From NCBI GenBank assembly GCA_017535925.1, contig JAFXTD010000060.1, forward strand, positions 1-47,449: DNA of 47,449 bases. Reading direction: 5' to 3'. The first letter of the stretch is position 1; every line of letters starts with the position of its first letter. Under the pieces are notes generated by a model. The model ran no database searches. It worked only from the letters and a program-made list of their open reading frames with translations, and was not told where the DNA came from. This DNA is from Selenomonadaceae bacterium. GTDB taxonomy: Bacteria; Bacillota; Negativicutes; Selenomonadales; Selenomonadaceae. Below are positions 33,402 through 43,208 of the stretch, one piece after another. Both the position numbers and the translations under genes were made by a program.

Positions 33402-34940
33402 ATGAAAATTTTTAAACGTATCAAGAAAAATATTCACAAGAAATTGACGGCTCTGCTCGTCGCGGGTATGGCAACTTTTACGGCAGGTACGGTTGATGCC
33501 GCAGAAATAATGAACATCACGCTCGACGAAACAATTCAACGCGCCTATGAAAACAACCGCACGATTAAAGAATCGGTCGCCGAACGTGAGAGAGCTTTTT
33601 GGAGTTTGAGTGAGGCTCGTCGCCAAACCAATCCGCAAATCTCTTGGGAATTATACGCTCAAAAATTCGGCGGGCAATATTACAGAGACTATCCTTATCA
33701 CCGTTCTTTCGGTCACACTGCCGGAATCAGCATGCCGATTTATCAAGGCGGGCGTCTCAAGGAAGGTCGCAGGTCTGCTCGCTATGCCTTGAGCTCGGCG
33801 GACTTGTCTCTTGAAAATACAATGCAGATAGTTCGTTTGCAATCGACGACTTATTATTTTGACGTGTTGCAATACAGAAATTTAATCGAAGTTTACGAGG
33901 AAGAAGTTTTGACTTTGCAGGAGCATTTGCGAAACGTCAATGCTCAATTCCGCGTCGGCACCGTTGCAAAAGTTGACGTGTTGGAATCGCAGGTCGAACT
34001 TGCAAACGCCATACAAAACCTCGTGAATATTCAAAACAGATACGACGTTGCCGTTGCCAATCTGAATAATTATATCGGCTTGCCCGCCGACACCGTGATT
34101 CGCCCGCAAGACACCCTCACTTACAAAAAATATAATTTGAATTTGAGTGACTGCACCTCTTACGCTTTGGAGAATCGCGCAGATGCCGCTATGGCAGATT
34201 ACGCCGTCAAACAAGCCGAATCCGCAAAGAAGGCAGCAAAAGCCGGTTGGCGTCCCAGTGTCAACGCTTCAATTTCTAAAGGGCTCACCACTGAAAATCC
34301 TTTCGGCAGCAAGGTAAGTGACCAATGGACGGCAGGTATCAGCGCATCTTGGAATGTTTTTGACGGAGGCATAACGCGGGCTCAAGTCAATCAGGCTGAC
34401 GCAGACCTCATTCGTGCACAGGAAGTCGCCGCGCAGACTCGTGAACAAGTTCAGCTTGACGTTCAATCGGCTTTCTTGGATCTTCACGCTGCCGAAAGAA
34501 ATATCGGGACGACTCACGCCTCTGTTGCGCTCGCCGAAGAGAATTACAAAATCGCTCAAGTTCGTTACGCGGCGGGTGTCGGAACAAACCTCGACGTCAT
34601 GGACGCTTCCAGAAAATTGACGGAGGCTCGTTCAAATTATTTCACCGCGCTTTACAACTACAACACCGCCAAAGCTTCCCTTGACAGATATATGGGCGTG
34701 CCGGTTGAGATTGACGTTGTGCGCTATATCGAATCCGAACACGACGGCAAGACCGCCGCGCAGTCTCGTGAAGATGCCGCGTTGACAAGTGAGGCAGCCG
34801 CCATTCCCGAAGTTAAAGAAGTTGCGCCGGTCGTCACGATTGACTTTGAAAACGAAGCACCGTTGCCTTCCGAAAACGTCGAACGCGAAATGTCCAAAGA
34901 TGTTGAAAGCGCACTGACCAGAGAAAGAGCCTTTGAATGA
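33402..34940 (+). CDS. tolC: TolC-family outer-membrane channel protein
   Basis: 512 residues from ATG 33402, 8 nt behind AAAGGAG (upstream TTG/ATT codons in frame are less well placed). Signal peptide to about residue 33 (ending GTVDAAE). Two OEP repeats are seen: ITLDETIQRAYENNRTIKES with FRVGTVAKVDVLESQVELAN, and CTSYALENRADAAMADYAVK with YAAGVGTNLDVMDASRKLTE. Barrel strands are near WELYAQKF and SASWNVFDGGI. The C-terminal about 75 residues are an Ala/Glu-rich tail beyond the usual end. It forms a trimeric export duct with an adaptor; the adaptor gene is directly upstream. Confidence 0.9.
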   Translation: MKIFKRIKKNIHKKLTALLVAGMATFTAGTVDAAEIMNITLDETIQRAYENNRTIKESVAERERAFWSLSEARRQTNPQISWELYAQKFGGQYYRDYPYHRSFGHTAGISMPIYQGGRLKEGRRSARYALSSADLSLENTMQIVRLQSTTYYFDVLQYRNLIEVYEEEVLTLQEHLRNVNAQFRVGTVAKVDVLESQVELANAIQNLVNIQNRYDVAVANLNNYIGLPADTVIRPQDTLTYKKYNLNLSDCTSYALENRADAAMADYAVKQAESAKKAAKAGWRPSVNASISKGLTTENPFGSKVSDQWTAGISASWNVFDGGITRAQVNQADADLIRAQEVAAQTREQVQLDVQSAFLDLHAAERNIGTTHASVALAEENYKIAQVRYAAGVGTNLDVMDASRKLTEARSNYFTALYNYNTAKASLDRYMGVPVEIDVVRYIESEHDGKTAAQSREDAALTSEAAAIPEVKEVAPVVTIDFENEAPLPSENVEREMSKDVESALTRERAFE

Positions 34941-35018
34941 ATTGGGAATTGGGAATTAGGAATTGGGAATTAAATTCGCAATTCATTACCCATTCCCAAT
35001 TTCCAATTTCCAATTGAT
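34937..35018. repeat. Heptamer array R7, inverted arms, between tolC and tamB
   Basis: Units GAATTGG/GAATTAG (five) are followed in the same 7-bp phase by ATTCGCA, ATTCATT, then inverted units CCCAATT, TCCAATT, TCCAATT. The arms are complementary and can form a long hairpin in the transcript, ending just before AAGGGAG of tamB. Confidence 0.85.
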
Positions 35019-35036
35019 AGAAGGGAGTTGCCGATC

Positions 35037-38000
35037 GTGTTGAAATTTTTAAAAATACTCGGCGGCGCATTGATTGTACTTGCACTGGGCGGCGGGCTTT
35101 ACATAAATTCACAGCGAACGGCGATTATCGAAAAGGCTTTGACTAAGGCGGAAGACATTGCCTCCAAAACTTTGGGCGTGCCCGTCAAAATCGGCAGCGT
35201 CGACTTCAACGACATAAACTTTTTCGACCGCGACAAGGACAGCGATATAACGGTTAATGACATTGAAATTTTCGACAAGCAAGACGAATTGATTGCCCGC
35301 GTCGAAACGGCGAAGATTGATTTTAAATTGTTCGCCATGAAGGATGATCCCGTTGCCGCCCTCGACGAAATTAAACTCGACGGCGCGACGGTCAACCTCA
35401 AACAACGCGAAGATGATTCTTGGAACGTCAACGACATCAAGCTTGAGAGCGAGGGCGAATCGACTTTCGGTGCGAAAATTTTTTTGACACGCGGCACAAT
35501 CAATGCCGACTTCGACGGGAAAAATATTTCGGTTGAAGAAATTTCGGGCGAGGCGGACTGCGCGGACATGAACGCAATCCCCGCCAAAGTCAATGCGAAA
35601 ACTCTCGGCGCACTCGTCACGGCTTCGGGCACGGTCAGCATGAATCAGCAAGTCATCAATGCCGAAGTCGACGAAATTTTTTTTGACAAAATCCTCCCCT
35701 ACTTGCCCGCCGATAAAATTCCCGAAGACGTGGAAATTTTGGGCGGCGCGGCTGAAAAATTTTCATTGCACCTCCTGCACCGCGACGACACTTTGACTTA
35801 TCTCGGCTCGACGAAAATCAAAGACGCGGCGGTCAAAGTTGAACGAACCTCCGTTGAAAATATCAACGGCAACATAACTTTTAACGAACGCGAAATAATT
35901 TTGGACGCGGCGGCGACGGCGAACGGTCAATACGCTCTGGCAAGCGGCACAATTCGTCTCGATACCGACGAAATTTTTTTTGACATCTTCGCCGAAAGTG
36001 ACGGCTTCACTCCTTCCGCAATTATCAGCGACATAGGCATTGACGGCTCGGCAAATGTTCGCGCTCACCTCGTCGGCACTGCCAAAAATCCTCAAGTCGA
36101 CGCCGAAATTTATTCCGATTGGCTCGGCTACGAAAATCTTTCCACACAAAACATTTCAACCAAATTCCGTTACATCGGCGAAATGATTTACCTTAGCGAC
36201 ACGCACGCAAATGTTTTCGGCGGCAACGTCACGGGCACGGCGGAAATCAAGACGGCAGATTTTTCTTTTAATGCGCACGTCAAGGCGAACGGACTCGACG
36301 CGGCGACCCTTTGTGACTTCGGCGGCTCGGATAAAATCGTCAACGGAAAAATTTTCGCTGATGTCGGAATCAACGGCAACTATTCCGAACCTGCACGGCT
36401 TAAAATTTACGGCAACGCGGGCGCAACCGGGCTTGACTTCGAAGGTCTTTACGTCAACGATGCGAACGCCTCTTTTTATTTCGGCGACGACAATTTGACG
36501 ATTGACTACTTAAGCGCGAACCTCCCCGACAGAGGCACGCTCGGCTTGGAAGGAACAATCAACGACCTTACCAACCTCAATCTGAATTTTTACGGCGCGC
36601 ACGTCGATATGTCTCTCTTGAAAAAATTTAACGACGCCCTCGATATGAGCGGGCTTGCAGACTTCAAGGGGACTCTTCGCGGCGACGCCGATAATCCCAA
36701 CGTGACTTTGCAACTTTCCGCCATCGACAACTCCAAACGCGAGGGCGAACGCTTCAAAGGAAAATTTTTTAAGCAGCCCTTTGATTCGATTCAGCTTGCG
36801 GCTTCGGGCAGTCTCGACGGCGTCAACATAGACAAATTCGATTTGGAAAAAGACGGGCAAATTAAGTGGACGGTTGTCGAAGGCAACGTCGGCTTGACGG
36901 GCGAAAAGAAAATCAATCTTCAACTCGACACGACGACCGTCCGCGCAGAGGATATTGCCGCGCTCGTCGCCCCCGACCAACCGATAACCGGCAACGTCTC
37001 CAACACCGTCAAAATCACCGGCACAATCGATAATCCGCAAGTCGCAGGAAATATCAAATTCAATCGCGGCTCCTATCGCGGATTTCTCCTAAGCGGCATG
37101 ACGGGCGATTATTTTTTGGAAGGCGATATCCTCCGCCTGCAAGATTTTGAAATTACTTCGCCGATGGTCGACATGGTTTTGAACGGCACGATTAACAAGA
37201 ACACGCGGGTTATGGATTTCGTCGTCGCCGGCAAGGACATTCGCCTCGAACGTTTTCAAAGCAAGCTCCCTCAAAATTATGTTGCCGAAGGTCACACGAC
37301 TTTTGAAGGAATTATTCAAGGCACACCCGATGTTCCGATTTTCGACGGCGAACTCAAGGCGGAAGAAATTCATTTGAACGGCGTCGCTTTGAAAAATCTT
37401 TACGGGCACATTTCGACGAACGGCATGAACGTTTATCTTGACGACTTTCACTTCAGCGGCGAGGAAGGCGGCTCTTGTCAAATACAAGTCAGCACGAACC
37501 TCGACAGCGAGGCAATCAGCGGCGAACTCGATTTGACGGGCACAAGCATTGCCAACCTTTGCACGATTTTTAATAAGAAAAACGATTTAATCGACGGCGC
37601 ACTTGATAGCAAAATTTTATTGAGCGGCACTTTGAGCAACCCGCAAGGCTCCCTCGAAGGCGAAATTTTAAAAGGCACGTTCGCGGGCTACGACATTCAC
37701 GACATATCCCTCAACGTGAGGCTGCTTAACAATATCGTTTTCGTCAATCGCTTCGAAGGCAAGCAGGGCGATAAGGGAACGCTCAATCTTAGCGGCTCGG
37801 CAAAACTCGGCGGCGAACTCGATTTGAAATTGGTTGCCAAAGAAATTGAACTCGGCATGTTAAGCAAGGCGGCGGGCTACGATTGGGAAATGGTCGGCAC
37901 GTCGAATATCGCGGCGAAAGTTCAGGGCACAATGGATAATCCTTTTGCCGAAGTGGTCTTGACGGCGACGGGCGGCATTAAAGGTTCGACCTTCGACCTC

Positions 38001-39437
38001 CTGCAAGGACATTTCCTCTTGAAAGATTGGCGCGTCAACGTCGAACAATTAATCGTTCAGCGTGAACTCGGCGGCAAGGTTTACGGCGCGAGTGCGGAAG
38101 GTTTCATCCCGCTTAAAGCTATCACTGCGAAAAGCAAAGAAAATCTTCCCGATAACGAACAGCTTGATTTAATCGTTTCACTCGACGGCGCGGACTTGAG
38201 CTTGTTGCCGGTCTTGAGCAGTTACGTTGCTTGGGGTATCGGCGACCTCGACGGCTCCGTTAAAATCACGGGCACGGCTGCTCATCCTCAAGTCAACGGA
38301 AAAATTTCTCTCAACGACGGCTCGATTAAAGTCAAGAGCATGAAGAGTTTGATTGAGCACATAAATATTTCTTTGGCATTCAAGGGCGAACGCTTCGACG
38401 TGGAAAATCTTTCCGGCAATATCGGCGCGGGCACCTTTGCTTTGACGGGCGGCTTGAGTTTCGCGGGCTTGGAATTCAGCGATTATAACTTCGACCTCGC
38501 GGCGGTTGACCTCGACATCAACAGCGATTTTTACAAGGGACTTTTGAACGCGAACTTCAACTTCAGCGAAAGGCAACATATGCATTGGAAGATGCCTTGC
38601 CTTTCGGGGAAAGTCGACTTCGACAAATGCCGCTTCAGCATTCCCGATATTCCCGATGACGATACGCCGCTCCCGAATTTTCTTCTCGACGTGTCGATTA
38701 ATCTCGGCGATAAAGTTCATTTTTATAAATCGCGGCTCTACGATATGTACTTCACGGGCAATGCGCACTTCGGCGGCATGACAAATCATCCGAAAACTTC
38801 GGGAATAATCACAGTTAAACGCGGCGGCACCTTGACTTATTTGGAATCAGTGTTTAATATTCGGGAGGGCGAAGCGCACTTTAATCAAGTCGATACTTTC
38901 ATGCCTTCATTGCATTTCCGCGCCGAAACAAAAATCGAACGAACAAAAATTTTCCTAACCATCGACGGGGCGCCCGACAAGATGAAGTTCAAATTGACTT
39001 CAAGCCCGGAAATGACCGAGACGGAAATTTTGCGGCTCCTCACTTTGCGCGGCTCCTACGAAAACGGCGGCGGCAATTTGACGACGGAAGACGCTTTGGC
39101 TATCGGCTTGCAAATGACGGTCATTGCAGAGATTGAAGACGCTTTGAAACGTTCACTGGGCATAGACCGGTTGAAAGTTTCCAGAGGTTCGGGCTCCATG
39201 TTTGAAAGCCACAGCCCCGCCGACCAAAACGCCAACGAACGCGACAAAAGAGATTACAACTTCACAATCGGAAAATATATCGGCGACAAATTCATGATTC
39301 GGTACACTCACGGCTTCGGCAGCCACAAAGTCAATCGCTACGGCATTCAATACGACTTCAACGACAATATCGGTTTGACGGTTGAGCGCGAGGGCAAAGA
39401 ATATATCTTCAGTGTCGAGGCACGCTTCAAGTTTTAA
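35037..39437 (+). CDS. tamB: TamB (translocation and assembly / lipid-bridge protein)
   Basis: 1466 residues from GTG 35037, 9 nt behind AAGGGAG (a TTG at 35028 abuts the ribosome-binding site). One N-terminal membrane anchor (ILGGALIVLALGGGLYI), then a very long beta-rich periplasmic repeat region with recurring GxxxxGT...NPQVxGxI-type blocks, forming the lipid-binding groove of AsmA/TamB proteins. The C-terminal DUF490 domain has the typical SSPEMTETEILRLLTLRG and ends in VEARFKF. It spans inner to outer membrane and works in phospholipid transport or outer-membrane protein assembly. Directly followed by bamA, as in other diderm Firmicutes. Intact over 4.4 kb. Confidence 0.95.
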   Translation: MLKFLKILGGALIVLALGGGLYINSQRTAIIEKALTKAEDIASKTLGVPVKIGSVDFNDINFFDRDKDSDITVNDIEIFDKQDELIARVETAKIDFKLFAMKDDPVAALDEIKLDGATVNLKQREDDSWNVNDIKLESEGESTFGAKIFLTRGTINADFDGKNISVEEISGEADCADMNAIPAKVNAKTLGALVTASGTVSMNQQVINAEVDEIFFDKILPYLPADKIPEDVEILGGAAEKFSLHLLHRDDTLTYLGSTKIKDAAVKVERTSVENINGNITFNEREIILDAAATANGQYALASGTIRLDTDEIFFDIFAESDGFTPSAIISDIGIDGSANVRAHLVGTAKNPQVDAEIYSDWLGYENLSTQNISTKFRYIGEMIYLSDTHANVFGGNVTGTAEIKTADFSFNAHVKANGLDAATLCDFGGSDKIVNGKIFADVGINGNYSEPARLKIYGNAGATGLDFEGLYVNDANASFYFGDDNLTIDYLSANLPDRGTLGLEGTINDLTNLNLNFYGAHVDMSLLKKFNDALDMSGLADFKGTLRGDADNPNVTLQLSAIDNSKREGERFKGKFFKQPFDSIQLAASGSLDGVNIDKFDLEKDGQIKWTVVEGNVGLTGEKKINLQLDTTTVRAEDIAALVAPDQPITGNVSNTVKITGTIDNPQVAGNIKFNRGSYRGFLLSGMTGDYFLEGDILRLQDFEITSPMVDMVLNGTINKNTRVMDFVVAGKDIRLERFQSKLPQNYVAEGHTTFEGIIQGTPDVPIFDGELKAEEIHLNGVALKNLYGHISTNGMNVYLDDFHFSGEEGGSCQIQVSTNLDSEAISGELDLTGTSIANLCTIFNKKNDLIDGALDSKILLSGTLSNPQGSLEGEILKGTFAGYDIHDISLNVRLLNNIVFVNRFEGKQGDKGTLNLSGSAKLGGELDLKLVAKEIELGMLSKAAGYDWEMVGTSNIAAKVQGTMDNPFAEVVLTATGGIKGSTFDLLQGHFLLKDWRVNVEQLIVQRELGGKVYGASAEGFIPLKAITAKSKENLPDNEQLDLIVSLDGADLSLLPVLSSYVAWGIGDLDGSVKITGTAAHPQVNGKISLNDGSIKVKSMKSLIEHINISLAFKGERFDVENLSGNIGAGTFALTGGLSFAGLEFSDYNFDLAAVDLDINSDFYKGLLNANFNFSERQHMHWKMPCLSGKVDFDKCRFSIPDIPDDDTPLPNFLLDVSINLGDKVHFYKSRLYDMYFTGNAHFGGMTNHPKTSGIITVKRGGTLTYLESVFNIREGEAHFNQVDTFMPSLHFRAETKIERTKIFLTIDGAPDKMKFKLTSSPEMTETEILRLLTLRGSYENGGGNLTTEDALAIGLQMTVIAEIEDALKRSLGIDRLKVSRGSGSMFESHSPADQNANERDKRDYNFTIGKYIGDKFMIRYTHGFGSHKVNRYGIQYDFNDNIGLTVEREGKEYIFSVEARFKF

Positions 39438-39456
39438 TTAAGAGGAGGATTCACTT

Positions 39457-41505
39457 TTGAAAGTCAAAAAATTTTTGCGAAGTAAACGAGCTGCGTTGAT
39501 GGCGGCGTTAATGCTTTTCTCCGCGACGGGCGAGGCGGCTCCCGCGCAATCTTCCACGGTAAGTCAGCCCTTTGAAGATAAACAGGAGGTTCCCGCCGAA
39601 GTCGAAGTGGTTGACCCCGAACAATCAAAAATTACACCGCAACCCGTCGAGACAACCGCTCCCGAAACGCCGACAACCGAAACTCAAACCGAAACTCAAA
39701 CGACGGAACAGCCCGTTGAAAAAGAAAACGACACTTCAAAGATTGACACTTCCCAAATTGATACAAAGGAGCCGGAATCACCGACAGTGGAGACGGGCGA
39801 GCCAGTTCCCGAACCTTATCGTTCGCAAGTGGATTCGACAATCCTTGAGTACATGAAACAGTTTGACGGCAAGACGATTGTCGATATTGTCTTCGAAGGG
39901 GCAAGCGAGGCGACTCTTCCGACAGTCAAAGTTGCTGTGATTGAAAACGTCGGCGACACTTTCAACGCGGCAACGGCTCTTCGCGACAGAAATGCTCTTG
40001 TCAACACCGGCTACTTCTACGAGGCTTATCAAACTTTCGAAGAAATTCCCGAAGGCATTGTCATAACTTTCCACGTCCTCGAAAATCCGATTCTTAAAGA
40101 CGTGGTTTATTCGGGCAACACGCTTTACACCAAAGAAGAACTTGACAACATAATGACCCTCAAGCGCGGCGAAATTTTGAACAGCAACACCCTGCACGAC
40201 AACATTTCGGCGATTCAAGAGGATTATCGCAACGAAGGCTTTATCCTCATGAAAGTGACCGATATGAACATCGACAAAGACGGCGTCCTCACTCTGAAAA
40301 TCAACGAGGGCATTTTGGAAGGCTACGCCGTCAAAGGCAACAAGAAGACCAAAGATAAAGTTATCCTCCGCGAAATGCGTCAAGAGGTCGGCACGCCTTT
40401 CAATGCAAAATTGGCGCGGCGCAGTATGCAACGTGTTTACAACCTCGGCTTCTTCGAGGACGTAAATATAAAAATGAATCCCGGCGTCGAACCCAATGCG
40501 GTTGTCATGGAAATCAACGTCAAAGAAAAACGCACGGGCACTTTCGGTATCGGCGCGGGCTATTCGACTTCCGACGGCATTATCGGCATGGTCAGCGTAA
40601 GTGATACGAACTTTCGCGGGAACGGCGATTTGATTGCCATAATGTATGAAAAGAGCGGCGATGAGACAGACGCTCACGGCTACAATTTCACTTATCGCCA
40701 CCCGTGGCTTGACCGTCACGAGACCGCAATAAGATTTCAAATTTACAACCGCACCTACGCTTACAACGATTACGATACAAGAGGGCATTTCAAAGAAGAA
40801 TACATGCGCAAATATTCCGGCGGCGAAATTACGTTGAGCAGACCCGTCAGCGAATACTCGACGAACTTTATCACTTTCCGCAACCGCCGCGATAAATATG
40901 TTCGCCACGTTTCCAGCGGCAATGTCGGACGACGCGACGGCAGCAACTATGCCTCTTGGCGGCACAAAAATTTCGGCTTGACGCGTTCAATTACCCTCGA
41001 ACACGTCACAGACACCCGCGACAATATTTATTCGCCGAAAGAAGGCAACAAGGTCAATCTTGCACTTGAGGTCGGCAACTTCGGCGGCGACTTCAACTTT
41101 CAAAAAGTTTCGATTGAACATCAACACTATCGTCCTGCCGGCGACCACGATCAAGTTTGGGCATTTCGCGGCATGTACGGTTACGGGCGCGGCGACTTGA
41201 CCGAATTCAACCAATTCAGGCTCGGCGGTCAAGGCTCTCTGCGCGGCTATCGTGACGACCAATTTCGCGGCAACAGAATGATTCTCGGTTCGTTGGAATA
41301 TCGTTTCCCGCTTGCAAAAAAAATTCAAGGCGCGCTCTTCACGGACTTCGGCGGCGTGTGGGATACGGGCTTGCGACCTCGAAACTTCAAAGGCTCTTAC
41401 GGCTTCGGCGTGTCGTTGAATACTCCGATGGGTCCGTTGCGTTTGGATTACGGGCGCGGCTCTCAAGGCGGCAGATTCCATTTCACGGTCGGCACTTCAT
41501 TCTGA
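39457..41505 (+). CDS. bamA: BamA/Omp85 outer-membrane assembly protein
   Basis: 682 residues, TTG start 8 nt behind AGGAGG. Signal peptide to about residue 28, then a Pro/Glu/Thr/Gln-rich linker (about 30-125) not found in Escherichia BamA. Three POTRA domains follow (starts near IVDIVFEGASEA, LKDVVYSGNTLY, LEGYAVKGNKKT), fewer than the five of Proteobacteria but usual for this group. The 16-strand barrel carries the LRGYRDDQFRGN loop motif near residue 594 and ends with aromatic FHFTVGTSF. It folds outer-membrane proteins. A terminator follows at once, so any usual downstream OmpH/Skp or lipid A genes are not here. Confidence 0.96.
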   Translation: MKVKKFLRSKRAALMAALMLFSATGEAAPAQSSTVSQPFEDKQEVPAEVEVVDPEQSKITPQPVETTAPETPTTETQTETQTTEQPVEKENDTSKIDTSQIDTKEPESPTVETGEPVPEPYRSQVDSTILEYMKQFDGKTIVDIVFEGASEATLPTVKVAVIENVGDTFNAATALRDRNALVNTGYFYEAYQTFEEIPEGIVITFHVLENPILKDVVYSGNTLYTKEELDNIMTLKRGEILNSNTLHDNISAIQEDYRNEGFILMKVTDMNIDKDGVLTLKINEGILEGYAVKGNKKTKDKVILREMRQEVGTPFNAKLARRSMQRVYNLGFFEDVNIKMNPGVEPNAVVMEINVKEKRTGTFGIGAGYSTSDGIIGMVSVSDTNFRGNGDLIAIMYEKSGDETDAHGYNFTYRHPWLDRHETAIRFQIYNRTYAYNDYDTRGHFKEEYMRKYSGGEITLSRPVSEYSTNFITFRNRRDKYVRHVSSGNVGRRDGSNYASWRHKNFGLTRSITLEHVTDTRDNIYSPKEGNKVNLALEVGNFGGDFNFQKVSIEHQHYRPAGDHDQVWAFRGMYGYGRGDLTEFNQFRLGGQGSLRGYRDDQFRGNRMILGSLEYRFPLAKKIQGALFTDFGGVWDTGLRPRNFKGSYGFGVSLNTPMGPLRLDYGRGSQGGRFHFTVGTSF

Positions 41506-41514
41506 AATAAAAAA

Positions 41515-41550
41515 CAGACGTGCAAAAATCTGCGCGTCTTTTTTTTTTTG
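41515..41550. terminator. Bidirectional Rho-independent terminator
   Basis: Nine-bp stem AGACGTGCA (41516-41524) / TGCGCGTCT (41531-41539) with one G-U pair, followed by a run of about 10 T and preceded by an A run. It lies between convergent bamA and the ferredoxin-domain gene. Confidence 0.9.
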
Positions 41551-41564
41551 CAAGAGTCGAATCA

Positions 41565-43202
41565 TTAACCCCAAAGGCTTCCGTTCTTCAGCCAAGGAGT
41601 TTCAGACCACATTGAGCTTGACTTGAGAAAAATTTTATCGTATGCGGGCGAATATTTATTCTTGACGGTGTTAAGATATTTTTGCAACTGTTCACGCGTG
41701 CAACTGTCAAAACCATATTGACCGGAGGATAATGTAATATATCCCGTTTCATCTTTGCCGATAAAAAAAATTATTTCTTTGCTGTTGAAGACATTGTTGT
41801 CGTTTACTTCTTTTATGTTGCCGTATGGAATGATGCAATCGGCAAGCCATAAACCTTTCATGCAGAAGCTGTCCTTTGTCAAAGCGAACCCCAAAAATCT
41901 GTCCGCCTCGCTTTGTCCGCCGAGAGAACTTTTTTCTTTCCGAATGACGCCGATACGAATGCAATCACTTTCGCTGTATCTGCCTTGACAAATCAGCTCA
42001 AGCGCAAATGCTTTTTCTCTGTCGTTAATTTGGTGCCAATTGCGGTCGACACTCGTTCTGTTTCTTTCAAAACGTTCGTCAACAAATTCGTAGCCGTTAT
42101 GGCTGATATGCCACAGGTCGCCGTAATCTTTATCTTTATGATTAACAAAAACAGTATAGTTCGGATAACTGTTTATCAAAATACGTTTCAGTTCATGAAT
42201 CGGCGAAGACTTCTGAACGGTTTTTTCCTCGCGCAAGGGCTCGCGGTGTTCGCTCACCAAAAAATTTTTTTTTATGTCATCGTCACCGAGTTGCCGCAAG
42301 AGGTAAGAAATTTTTTCGTTCCACTCTTGAGCAATCTCTTTGTGAAAACGTTCAAGCTCCCGCTCGCAAAATTGTTTCGTGTACTTGCCCGCCTTCCAAG
42401 TCGCCCTCGCCACGTCACGATAAAAACGCGCAACGCTGTCGGGCTTGATGTAATAAGCGTAGGAATATTTTTTCTCTCTTGTATCCTCGCCGAACCAATG
42501 ACTGACCGTGACATATTCATAAGTTCTGTCGGTGCGGACGCAAGTATAAAATTCGCTTGCGGGCTTGAGGTGTTCTTTGATTCTGCCCGCCAACCAATCG
42601 TTTGAATGGTCTTGCCGCTCGTTTATGTAATCAGTGTCGCGTGTGCGGAAGATGAAAAAATCTGACGGTAAGGAAATTTTTTTACCTGTATAACTTTCCG
42701 ACTCGTTGACGAAAGAGCGCAAGTCTTTAATCAATCTTTTATGAACGCCGTATTTGTAATTGCCGGTAGTTTCTGCATAGCGGGCGACTTTGTTCAATCT
42801 GCGTTGCTCGTACATGACGATAACCTGTTGAGCCAAAGCTTCCGCCTGCGAATAAATTTCGTCACGGAAAGCAGCTTTGCCTGCAGATTCCGCCGAAGAT
42901 GAAGAGCTGTAATCGTATTCGTATTCGTCTGCGGAAGGCGGCGTGAATGTCAAAGTCTGTTGCATTTTTTCTTTCAGCTCTGTGAGTTTTGCAGCGGCGT
43001 TTACAAATTCTTCCGTCAAAGTCAATGCGTTCGTCGGACAAAGCGAGGCGATATTTCTGACCTTGCCGACTTCCGAATCGGAGACAATGCCTTCGCCGAC
43101 GACTTCGACTTTGCCCGAAGAATCTTCCTGCAAAATTTTGCACTCAAGGGCGCACATGCCGCAAGCGATGCATTCATTTCGATTAACGTTCAGCTTGTAC
43201 AT
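41565..43202 (-). CDS. Ferredoxin-domain protein with large unknown C-terminal region
   Basis: 545 residues. The N-terminal about 65 residues are a single 4Fe-4S ferredoxin fold: CIACGMCALECKIL supplies three Cys, and CPTNALTL supplies the fourth. A Ser-rich/Tyr-Glu linker (about 90-108) leads to about 430 residues with no known motif; the end (LADCIIPYGNIKEVN, IIFFIGKDETGYI) may be a PH-like beta domain. A ferredoxin module fused to a non-metabolic, charged body is unusual and suggests redox sensing or electron supply to an effector (inference). Last gene of a minus-strand operon with an XRE regulator; intact although its upstream neighbour is frameshifted. Confidence 0.8.
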   Translation of the reverse strand: MYKLNVNRNECIACGMCALECKILQEDSSGKVEVVGEGIVSDSEVGKVRNIASLCPTNALTLTEEFVNAAAKLTELKEKMQQTLTFTPPSADEYEYDYSSSSSAESAGKAAFRDEIYSQAEALAQQVIVMYEQRRLNKVARYAETTGNYKYGVHKRLIKDLRSFVNESESYTGKKISLPSDFFIFRTRDTDYINERQDHSNDWLAGRIKEHLKPASEFYTCVRTDRTYEYVTVSHWFGEDTREKKYSYAYYIKPDSVARFYRDVARATWKAGKYTKQFCERELERFHKEIAQEWNEKISYLLRQLGDDDIKKNFLVSEHREPLREEKTVQKSSPIHELKRILINSYPNYTVFVNHKDKDYGDLWHISHNGYEFVDERFERNRTSVDRNWHQINDREKAFALELICQGRYSESDCIRIGVIRKEKSSLGGQSEADRFLGFALTKDSFCMKGLWLADCIIPYGNIKEVNDNNVFNSKEIIFFIGKDETGYITLSSGQYGFDSCTREQLQKYLNTVKNKYSPAYDKIFLKSSSMWSETPWLKNGSLWG

Positions 43203-43208
43203 TTTCTC

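Noticed and set aside
39778-40965. Long open frame of 395 codons on the minus strand
   Set aside because: It lies fully opposite bamA, has no domain sense and follows from codon bias (few stop codons in the antisense frame). The same applies to frames at 1099-1911, 4366-4998 and 38178-38789.
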